Assembly (NCBI GenBank): GCA_030141585.1
Contig: JAQIFP010000004.1
Coordinates: 186,001 to 250,000 of the forward strand
Source: Ophryocystis elektroscirrha
Taxonomy: Eukaryota > Apicomplexa > Conoidasida > Neogregarinorida > Ophryocystidae
Direction: 5' to 3'
Length of the DNA: 64,000 bases
Below, piece by piece: positions 53,064 to 61,771 of this stretch. Position 1 is the stretch's first letter; the number at the start of each line of letters is the position of its first letter. The notes beneath the pieces were generated by a model. That model searched no databases and was not told the origin of the DNA. It saw only the letters and a list, made by a program, of their open reading frames with translations. A program made the translations under genes and the position numbers.

Positions 53064-54905
53064 ATGCTAAATTTAGATTCAAACTTACTATTCACGAAAA
53101 AATTAGAATTTACAGAAAGTAAAGTGTTGAATCTAATTTTAAATATAACTCTCAATAATACTATTGAAAACCAGTGTAATGAATTAACTTAATAAAAGCT
53201 ACTCAGTTATAATGATGAATACTACACACAAAATATTGACAGTGGAGAATTTCTTGAAAATTGTTCAACATCATTTCTATTACAAGAAGTTTGAGAATGG
53301 TTTACAAAATTATAAAGTTTTTAAAATCTCGGTAATCTTTTTTTCTTGATTACCTTTTTGCAAGGTAACAAATATTTTGAATGATGGTTCAGCACGATTT
53401 GACGTCTACAACTCCAACCTAATGCTAAAAAATCTCTACAATAATAACCAATTTCCGTTTAATTGCTATATTTTGCCTTTATATAAGACCCCAATTAAAA
53501 TGAAATATCAATCAAAGAGATGCTGTACGATTATTATTTCTAAAATTAACGAGCGTAATTTAATTATATAAGACACTGTTTTTAGGTTTAATTGAGAATA
53601 TAAAAGTACTAGAAGAACTTGCATTTCGACAAGTTAAAATTTTAAGTGAAACATTTACTCTAAAAAACGTACACTTAAATGAAGTTCCTCTGTTTCTTGA
53701 AAATTATGTTCTTTGTATTTCATTAATAAAAAATTCTTTTAATAAAGTTTCACAGTTCATTTTTTGGAATAATGTCAAATTCATTCCGAACATGTTGCAA
53801 TCCATACACCTTTATGTATCCTACAATGTCATAAAATTTTTTTGGACTCAGTTCATAAGTTTTTTACCCAAATCATTCTTCACTGTAACAAATAATGATT
53901 TTCTCGAAATCAAATACTATATACAGTAATTTTGAACCGGTACATTTGAAATGATAGGCAACTTTGGATAATTTACATAAAACCATTTGTTATTCTAGAA
54001 GAACCCTTATTTGATTGTCTCGTTAAAAAAGACCTTGAAGGCTGTGTCAAATATTTACGCATAACTTCTGAACGAAACTCTCATTTTAAAGTGTAGATGT
54101 TAGTAAATTAATATTTATTGAACAGTGTCTTAAAAACGCCTTTTTCTCATATGTCTAGTCATAATGCTTTGCTTGAATCTGACATCAGCTTAAAAACTAG
54201 ATTAGACTATGTTTACTTTGATTGTCCATGTAAAATTTAACATATTATATAAATATTAGTTTCCGAACACTCATTACTCTGCATCATCCAACTCTTATCT
54301 GCCTACGCATTGACTTGTCAAAAAAAAAAAATTAAGGTAAATGGGTGTTTATTTGCTTTTATAAACTTTTTTGAATTTAGGAACGTATATCTTTATTTGA
54401 TTTGATAAAAAAGATGAATCAGTTGTTCAAAACATTAAATTATTTTGAAGAAATTTCTTTAGTTGTTTTTAAACAAGTAAATGATACATATTTTATAAAA
54501 TTTCAGGCGAAAATTTTGGAAACTTTCAAATTTTCAATACCTGAAAGATTAGATAAGAAATTACGTAAGAAATTAAATTTCATTAACTAATGTAGTTCCG
54601 CACTTTGGGTCTAGTAAATTGAGATTCTGTGTAAGAATAATTATGGTATTATAAAAACTAGGTTCCTTCTCAAATAATCAGTGACTATTTGTCCAAAACT
54701 CAAATCAATTTATAGTATTATTTTTGGAATATTCTTTTTGATAGTGTGCACTTAAGATTATGTCTTATGGATTTGAGGCAGTTTTTTCGTGATTGAATTT
54801 AACAAAGCATACTGATTACAGCTTCAACCAAGGCCTTGGACATCTATTTGATAAGATTTATAATAGATATAATAATTTTGAAATTACTTCTAATCTGAGC
54901 ATTTA
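53064..54905 (+). CDS. hypothetical helical multi-exon protein
   Basis: Begins ATG 53064 (MLNLDSNLLFTKKLEFTES). Exons joined by frame: LLQE|VTNILNDGSARFDVYNSN (intron near 53290-53364), then LIENIKVLEELAFRQVKILS (53580-53935), then EPLFDCLVKKDLEGCVKYL (53999-54090). Later coding pieces include LFDLIKKMNQLFKTLNYFEE (54390-54590) and, less surely, VHLRLCLMDLRQFFRD and GHLFDKIYNRYNNFEI (54740-54905). The protein is predominantly helical, basic, without membrane segments. General helical character and LQ-rich segments recall gamma-tubulin-complex or vesicle-tether subunits, but no motif decides it. The 3' end and several middle introns are unresolved. Confidence 0.45.
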
Positions 54906-55152
54906 AGAGATTGAATTTTGTTAAAGTTTATTTAAACATAAATTCTGAAAGTAATAAATTCGATCATTTGATTGACTATATAACAGTTTTCGTTTTATAT
55001 ATTATAGTAAAGTTTTTCTGTAAAAATATAATAAATATATATATATATATATAAATAAATCTTTTCGTTGAATCTCAAAATTTAAATTTGCTAGCATGTA
55101 ATCTAATATTCTTTCATCATTTGATTTTTTTATAAATATATATTTTTTTAAC
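54906..55152. other. AT-rich spacer with AT microsatellite
   Basis: Spacer ahead of the myosin light chain gene, almost entirely A/T, with an (AT)n run of about ten units near 55033-55052. No coding signal; probably promoter and 5' leader of the downstream gene. Confidence 0.5.
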
Positions 55153-55817
55153 ATGAAAAAAAAATTTGATCATTTTTTAGATAAATTTCTTGAAGTTGAG
55201 ATAGAATATCATCCTTTCATTCCTAAATTCGAAAAATTTACTAAAGAATCTTCAAATTTCGAACAAAATGAAAATTTTTATCAAGAAACAGATCAAAATA
55301 TCCCAAATAAAGTAAATGAAACCGAACTGACTGCAGCTTTAAGAGAAACCTACGTAAGTTTTTAATAAGAAAAAAAAAAAAAAGAATAAAACTGATCATT
55401 TTACTGTTGATGAGTGTGTGCTATTTGCATTTAAAAAAGGATATGCTCCTTCTGTTGAAGACGTTGAACGACTTAAAGAAATGGGAAACGAAGTATCTGT
55501 GAAATCTTTGGAACAGTGGCTAAATGAAACAAAATATAATGATGATACCGTGGATAAATTATCTAAGTTTTTCAAAATTTATGATAAAAATGTGAGTGTT
55601 AATATAATTTCATAGAAACGTATCATTAGAATAGCGGTTTATTATTACAAAATCAACTCATAAATATTTTAACCATTTTTGGGGAAAAAAATAAACTTTC
55701 AATGGAAGAAGTAAATAAGTTTTTAAGGTAATCAAAATCTATATTATCATATTTATTAGTGTGTATAATCTTAAAGATAAAGAGTTTATCAATTATTATG
55801 AAGTGTGTCAACAGTAA
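55153..55817 (+). CDS. myosin A tail-interacting protein (MTIP)/myosin light chain-like
   Basis: Exons 55153-55353, 55385-55591, 55630-55727 and 55760-55817 give 564 nt, 187 residues, all in phase. The N-terminal extension contains YHPFIPKFEKFTKES. It is followed by a calmodulin-like body: FTVDECVLFAFKKGYAPSVE, SVKSLEQWLNETKYNDDTVD, KLSKFFKIYDKNNSGLLLQN, LINILTIFGEKNKLSMEEVN, and a closing lobe VYNLKDKEFINYYEVCQQ. EF-hand loops are degenerate except IYDKNNSGLLL. The N-terminal extension, length near 200 and FGEK spacing match apicomplexan MTIP/MLC1, the light chain that ties the gliding motor to the inner membrane complex. No palmitoylated Gly-Cys start is visible. Other myosin light chains are the alternative. 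Confidence 0.75.
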
Positions 55818-56020
55818 TCATAACTTAATATTCTTGAATAAACTCAGATTACTTGTAAATTAAAACAGTGATTTATGTAAATTCCAAGCAATATTGAATA
55901 TCAGGCTTTTTGTTTCTAATTATGTTATTTTAAATTCAATTTCTATGTTAAAAAAAAAATTGCAACTTAATTATAAAATTTACAGCTAATGACTATGGTA
56001 AGGTACCTATAATAAAAAAA

Positions 56021-56489
56021 ATGAGCGAGCCTAATTCATATTTAACGTCACATAACGCTGAAACGTTTACACCAAGTGATTGGAATCAGCTGATAAATGA
56101 TAGTCAGTTCAAAAATATATTGTCATCTTAATATAGTTACAAATATTCAATCTACTCTATTTCACAATATTTCCTCATCTACTCAAAGTGCTACTATTGT
56201 AGCGAATAAACTCACGTTGTATCTGAAAAGACTGGTTAGAAAAACATTTGTATATATGATCTATTAGCTAAAAAATGCTATTGAAATACATAACTCAAAT
56301 AAAGAAAATAATTGGAATGATGTGAACACATATAATTTTCCATTTACTTTAAATGACTTATTAGCAGCTCTTGAGCTTGATTGCTATGAAAACCAACCTT
56401 TCTCATCAATTTTACTCAATCGTTCACTAGAAATTTTGAATGATTGGCAGCATTTTCAAAAGTCTACTCTAGCTATAACCGACCTTTAA
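56021..56489 (+). CDS. small protein with possible histone fold
   Basis: ATG 56021 (MSEPNSYLTSHNAETFTPSD). Two GT..AG introns (34 nt near 56111-56144; 33 nt near 56237-56268) give about 133 residues ending STLAITDL. The core ATIVANKLTLYLKRLLKNAI, then a loop, then FTLNDLLAALELD, and an ENQPFSS-like end, has the helix-loop-helix spacing of a histone fold as in TAF6, TAF9 or ADA1 (long central helix, T/S-x-x-D-V/L-x-x-A-L). This is inference from pattern only. It may instead be an unrelated helical protein. Confidence 0.45.
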
Positions 56490-56635
56490 ATTATTAACTT
56501 TATTATACTTTATTTATATAAAATAATAGTGTATACTGCAAGTTGCAATGAAACCATAAACATGTAATAAAATCAAATTGTTATCATTGTGATCAAGTGA
56601 ATAAATATATATGATTTTAACTAATGTTATTTAAG

Positions 56636-57056
56636 CTAATTATTAAATATAAAATTCACAGTTGAGCGAGGAATTGTTATAGTTGTATCTTCAAATTCCG
56701 GAGTTATTATTACTTGGCAACCTAAGCGAGAGCTACAGAAAATCGTAACTTTCGTTCGAAATTTATTACGTTTTTGAAAGATAGGGAACCGTGTCTAACA
56801 AATCATTTTCTTTATCTGAAGCCTCTGATAATTTTTCATACAGCTTATTTTCCAAAATAACATGGCATGTTGAACAAGCTAAACTTCCTTCGCAGGCACC
56901 TAAATATTATAACCATCAAGTTATGTGACCTTCAAGTGAAATATTATTATTATGAGCAGCTTCTAAAATATTGGTTTTTATAGCCGCATTTATTTTGCAA
57001 ATCTTGTCGTTGGGAAGTTTGAATTTAAATGGTCTTGATTTTAAAATTAAAATCAT
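56636..57056 (-). CDS. [2Fe-2S] ferredoxin, adrenodoxin type
   Basis: Electron carrier for mitochondrial iron-sulphur cluster synthesis and related reductases. Exons complement of 57056-56930, 56899-56770 and 56732-56636 sum to 354 nt, 117 residues. Cluster ligands are visible: [14 protein letters not shown] (C-x5-C-x2-C) and [10 protein letters not shown] (fourth Cys). The [20 protein letters not shown] helix precedes the cluster loop. It ends with the IPRSTVNF strand. The N-terminus ([12 protein letters not shown]) is only a few residues longer than the mature fold, so a targeting presequence is minimal or lies in an exon not found. Introns are 30 and 37 nt. Confidence 0.9.
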
Positions 57057-57163
57057 ATGATACATTACACTGTATAATTTCTTTGTCGAAATTTTTGCAT
57101 ATATCCGTATTTCAGTAAAACGTTTATGATTGAAGATTTACAAATTAATTTACTTTGTTGCAG

Positions 57164-57453
57164 CATTCATTAATTTCAGATTCTAAACAGCTTGAACCTT
57201 TTTATTCATATTTATTAAATATTATCTTCAAAGATGACCATATGTAAATATTCCAAGTTTTATCTACTATGCAGTGAATACATCAATAATTTTGAAAAGG
57301 ATTCCGTTGAGTTGAAAAGGTAAATTTGAGGCGTTACATTTTTGAAGCTGCTATGAAATACTTTTCAAATGTTGTGCATTGTTATTGAATTCTTGTCACA
57401 ATTTCTTGTTTCGTTTTGACAATATGAATCACATCAATGTCAAATATAAGTAA
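57164..57453 (+). CDS. possible exon cluster of an unidentified gene
   Basis: Three frame-compatible pieces: SDSKQLEPFYSYLLNIIFKD (from 57164), IEYINNFEKDSVELKS (from about 57271), and CYEILFKCCALLLNSCHNFL to a TAA at 57453, joined by introns of about 30 nt. Consistent phase suggests a real gene, helical and Cys-rich. No start could be placed (ferredoxin begins divergently at 57056), and no family is recognised. Fragment only; low certainty. Confidence 0.3.
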
Positions 57454-58072
57454 GATATTTATCATAGTGAAACTCCATAGATATATTGAGGTTATTTTTT
57501 CAAAAAACATATTTTGTTTTTTCTGTTTGAATGATTTTTTTCTAAGAAAACTTAGTCGTATCCTCTCATTGAGCACAAATTCAATTATTGCAAAATTTAT
57601 CCGTATTTATTGTCTATTTCGTCGAGATTATCACATAATTAAGCGATTTTCCCATGTATAGCTGGTTATAATTTTTTCAATACCAAATTTATAGAATTGC
57701 AATAATCATAACATATTCTCAAAATGTCTACAGTTAATGCGTGTTATCATTGCCTTCATAGTTTTACAAATTTTGTATACTTTCTTGAAATTTAAACATT
57801 AAATTATACAGAACAATTCATGAAAGTTGTAAAATAGACTTGAAAAACAATTAGCATAATAACAAAAAGTAACATAATAATTAAAATTGCCTGTTGATTG
57901 TATATTTCTAAAGAAAAAATAACCAATTTCACACTGTATTGTTTAGAACGAAGGGATGAATGTTCAATTAAATCTTTTTTGTCGTCGAAAAAACAAAGTT
58001 TCTCCGAAACTACAATAAAACTATTTCCTTTTGTATAATATTCCTACAGTGGAATCTTTCAATATTATTTAG
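57454..58072. other. AT-rich region with no supported gene
   Basis: Open frames here (plus 57437-57661; minus 57382-57576) are Phe/Ile/Asn-rich and overlap each other on opposite strands, the look of chance frames in AT-rich DNA. It should contain the 3' end of the minus-strand gene that stops at 58073. No RNA gene or repeat seen. Confidence 0.4.
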
Positions 58073-58681
58073 TCATACTTTTCTGCAATGTTCATTAACT
58101 AAAGATCCAAAAGAAGTCATACTTGAGTTTGAGCTTATGTCAGAAAATTGATCGACATGATTGTATATAGAATTGTTAGATGAAGTATCGACAGACCATT
58201 GTAAAGTTCCTAAAGGCAACGCTAATACGCTCAACCGTCTTTTAAAATGTCTTAAGTTATTGCAGGGAGGATCAGTCAGTATGTCATCATTATTTTTTGC
58301 AACCCGTACTGAGAAAAAAAAGTTTGTCAAAAATTAATACTGATATTATATTTCTGATATCAAGTACTTATACAATTCTAGATTTTTATTGTGTTAATTA
58401 CGTTCACACAAGTCATTGTCATCGGAAAAACCACTTGAAAGCTTTTCCTGTTTTTGCATGAGAAGTAAATTTAGTAAAGTTGATATATCCTAATGATAAT
58501 TTTATTAAACGCATTCTAAGAAAAAACGACATCTTTGAATTTATCATTTGTAATTTTTTTACATGCAACGCAAAAATGCCTATGTAAACAGATTGTTTTC
58601 AAATAATAACTCAATCAATTTAACGGTATAAATAAGCAGAAAGAACACAGTTGCGAATAGAACAGAATAAGAAAAAAACGT
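58073..58681 (-). CDS. small single-pass membrane protein, N-terminus unresolved
   Basis: Reading minus from about 58681: TFFSYSVLFATVFFLLIYTV is a membrane helix, followed by EHFCVACKKITNDKFKD and DISTLLNLLLMQKQEKLS. An intron at about 58300-58400 joins LCEL to RVAKNNDDILTDPPCNNLRH and a Ser/Asn-rich tail that stops at 58073. All three joints keep frame. The start codon must lie in a further exon near 58690-58760, which I could not fix. No family is recognised; the CxxC after the helix may be functional. Confidence 0.4.
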
Positions 58682-58775
58682 CTTTAATTATAATACTCCT
58701 CTTATAAGTCACCAGGCATTCGTTGATAAATGAGGATATAATCTCTGCTCTTTATATTCCTGAATATTCCTAAAT

Positions 58776-59714
58776 CTATGAAATTTTTTTACAATCATAC
58801 CATTGGTGTTCCAACATACGGGGCAACGAAATTTCCAGCAAATTTTTTGTTAATACACCAAAAATTACCTAAATAAAAAATATTCTGCTACAGATATAAA
58901 TTACTTTATTGTAGCAAAGTAAATCCCTTGCGATTACAACTTTCATACATTTTTCTAGTAAATCTTTTGCTTCTCTTTGGTTAAAATGCACAAAATGACA
59001 TACTTACTCGTAATTCATTGTTGGTTTTGCATGTTTTCGTAATAAACTGATAGCTAAATTTGCACCAAATCCTTTGGCAATAAAATCCTCAAAATAAACC
59101 ATTCCATGTTGATCAACTGAGCCCAAAATTCTTTACATATATATAAAAATTTTTTTTACAAATTTTGATTTTCATCTTTTCCTGCGATTAAAAACTCATT
59201 ATTTAATATTTGAGCTTTATTTCTTTTTGAATAAAATATCTGAGACAAATATCCAATTATCTCTGAGACGTTTCTCGGGTGTGATACTTCTGATACAAAG
59301 TCCTTTTTTCTAAAACAAAAAATGATGAAAATAGATATTTGAAAATATTTTAAATTTAATCTTCTAAGTTTACCTACTCCAATTCGTTAAGAACATTTAT
59401 AATGTATTGAGCGTCGCCTAAATCTCCTGAATACCCCAACAAAATATGAGAATTATTGAAAACAAAAAGTCTTTGAACGTTTTTATATTTTAAATGGGAT
59501 CCAGACGAAACTGCTCAAAAATAGATTAATTCATTTCTCTACTTAGTGTATCAGCTATCATTAAAACTCCTTCATCATATTTAACAGCTATAACTGTTTG
59601 CCCTGAAGCATACATCTTTCTAGGGTAGAGTATATTTCCATTCATTATTATTGTACCTGACATTGTACAGGTTTTTAATAAAACTTTATTACGAAAAGTT
59701 ATGTTTAGACCCAA
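58776..59714 (-). CDS. PSMB4: 20S proteasome subunit beta-7 (PSMB4/Pre4 type)
   Basis: Non-catalytic beta subunit of the core proteasome. Start ATG 59714; MYASGQTVIAVKYDEGVLMI and ADTL|ISSGSHLKYKNVQRLFVF cross the first intron. Next: LLGYSGDLGDAQYIINVLNE, then a PSMB4-type block SEIIGYLSQIFYSKRNKAQI, ILGSVDQHGMVYFEDFIAKG, FGANLAISLLRKHAKP, EAKDLLEKCMKVVIARDLL and CYNK before the last intron. The final strand reads IFGVLTKNLLEISLPRML, stop at 58776. There is no catalytic Thr-1 context (TTT/GTTTL), as expected for this subunit. Introns are about 30-36 nt, with one or two longer. Confidence 0.9.
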
Positions 59715-59862
59715 TAATACATATTAATCGTTTACTACTACGGATTTTCATAAATTTTATTATTTGTGTTTGTCAAGTCAATTTCATTAAGATAAAAATT
59801 GGAATTTTTTTTTTCACAAATTATTCAAAACAAAAATTATTTTAGTCTAACTTTAAACACAT

Positions 59863-60360
59863 TCAAGAAATGTTAGCTTTAATAAAATCACTTTTTAGTT
59901 TAGTGTCTATGTCCATCTGATTTCTAGCCTTAATCAACAGCATCCTATCATATAAATATTTTGGGTTTGATAGTTTTTGATTATTATTATTTCCAACAGA
60001 TTTGTTCATATGTGATAATGTATTTTTTTCATTAAGCTTGGTTAAAAGTTGAAATATAATGTTATTATTTGATTCTTGATTGAAGGGCAAGCTGTTTTGA
60101 CAAATTTCGTTCAAAGGTTTCTTTTTATTAGATGCAACTATGGCAGGATCATTGAATAATTGAGCAACTGGGGTTTTCATAGAAAATTCTCTAATATTTT
60201 GTCCAGCAAACATAATAGAATTATATGTGACATTGCTTCCTAATACTCTTACGTTGTGCAATCGAATTGTTGATTTTACAGTATCAATGTTTGATAAATA
60301 TCCTTCATATGAATAACCAGCTAAAGATTTTAAAACTATGTAATTTCCAGTATATGGCAT
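59863..60360 (-). CDS. LSM14/Scd6-like (CITH-type) RNP granule protein
   Basis: Single-exon frame of 165 residues from ATG 60360. The N-terminal Lsm domain is recognisable: GNYIVLKSLAGYSYEGYLSN, IDTVKSTIRLHNVRVLGSN, SIMFAGQNIREFSM; compare the family pattern SYEGxLxxIDxxxxTIxLxNVR..FRGxxI. In Plasmodium the equivalent CITH binds the DDX6 helicase DOZI to hold mRNAs translationally silent. Downstream is an Asn/Lys-rich tail with no visible FDF or TFG motif, and the frame stops at 59863. LSM14 proteins are normally longer, so this is either a short form or continues through an intron I did not find. Confidence 0.75.
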   Translation of the reverse strand: MPYTGNYIVLKSLAGYSYEGYLSNIDTVKSTIRLHNVRVLGSNVTYNSIMFAGQNIREFSMKTPVAQLFNDPAIVASNKKKPLNEICQNSLPFNQESNNNIIFQLLTKLNEKNTLSHMNKSVGNNNNQKLSNPKYLYDRMLLIKARNQMDIDTKLKSDFIKANIS

Positions 60361-60586
60361 TTACTTTACTTTTTTGCTCCTAATGTTCCTGATTATCACA
60401 GCGTAAGCATCTTTACTTCATAATATAAAAAATTTTAATGTTTTTACAAAAATATAAACATTTAATTATTGATTCTTAATCTTTTTAACAATCGAAAAAA
60501 TGCAGTGTTCCATGTCTATTCTGCAGTTTGTTGTACTTAGAAGCTACAAGTATTTCATAATTATCTAAATAACCATATAAGTTTCA

Positions 60587-61450
60587 TTATGAATTACAAT
60601 GGTAGTTAAGATTTTTTGAGGACATCACTAAATGCTTATACTTATCAGTGATTTGAGGTTTCCAGCAGACTAAAAAAAATTCAGAGCTTGACTGTCTTGA
60701 AGAGGGAGGTTTACACAAATTAACAAATTCAAAGTATAAATGTGTATATAACATGATAATATTGCTTAATTCGTTGTCAAATGATTTACTTAGGAAAAAA
60801 TTACAACGATTCTCATAAGAAAATTTGTTCGCAATTAATACAGCAGACAGTGTCAAGTTAAACTGATACATAATTATTATAGATGACACAAGTTCAAATT
60901 CTTACTTGAAAAAAATCATCTTGATCGTTGATAGCTGTAAGCAACGGAGCACCGTCACACAGAATCAATTTAATTGCAATTTCTATTGCAGTTTGATAAG
61001 ATTTGATTAATTACCTTTAAATAAATTTTTGAGCAAAGCAAACGTTACGGGCGCTAAATAAAATAAATTTCAATATCTTTTTTACACATCATATCTCCTT
61101 TGATAGACATAATATTTTGTATATCGTCTATGTCTTTCAAATCAATAGCTACAACTCGAATTTTGAAACTATTATAGGTTTCCATAAAAAGATTTGAAAT
61201 AATTTGACTCCAACTACCTATTTTTCCAAGCTATTATTAATTTCAAGTTTTAAGCTTCAATTATATCAGCTATAGAAATACCTGGAGACGCGCAAAGATC
61301 AATAATTCCTTGATCATCAGTGAAAACCAAAAACTGAAACACATCATTCAGGTGAATCAGTTTATAAGCTGATCGAGCTCGAAATTTAAACTCCTTAGCT
61401 TTTCGAAAATAACAATCTCTTTCAACAGTGACAACTTCAGTTGCAGACAT
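60587..61450 (-). CDS. FtsJ/Trm7-like 2'-O-ribose methyltransferase
   Basis: RNA 2'-O-methyltransferase. Start ATG 61450; RDCYFRKAKEFKFRARSAYK and LIHLNDVFQF, then IIDLCASPGISIADIIEA (SAM-binding motif I). After an intron: WSQIISNLFM, RVVAIDLKDIDDIQNI, a further exon with IKLILCDGAPLLTAINDQDD (CDGAP, motif IV), then LSAVLIANKFSYENRCNFFL. The end, NLCKPPSSRQSSSEFFLVC, is the KPxSSRxxSxExxxVC signature of the Trm7/FTSJ1 group. The K-D-K-E catalytic set is therefore present. Trm7 methylates the tRNA anticodon loop; Spb1 is larger and is excluded by length. Stop at 60587. Confidence 0.87.
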
Positions 61451-61771
61451 TTTATAAATGACTAATTTAACAAAAACAAACTTTCAAAAACTCAAATGAA
61501 AAACTTTTTCTCTAAAAAGCAAACTATATTTATGTAAAATGTACCATAAAATGTGCTTAATCTAATAGATTGATATATCAAATCCTTGATAAGTTTATCC
61601 AATTATTTATTTGTCTCACACATCAATAACACAGTTAAACGCAAACTTTAACAAAATTAAATTAAACTTGATAACGAATAACTGCTTGAATCGTCTAATT
61701 TTTCAATACAATTTTTATTTATATTTTTTTAAACGAATACAGGCAAGTGTTTGTAACTGCAGTTAATTCAT

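Noticed and set aside
55033..55053. AT dinucleotide run as a functional element
   Set aside because: Common microsatellite in AT-rich spacers; noted only within the spacer entry.
57382..57661. Overlapping open frames on both strands
   Set aside because: Phe/Ile/Asn-rich, mutually overlapping, no start context or domain; chance frames in AT-rich DNA.
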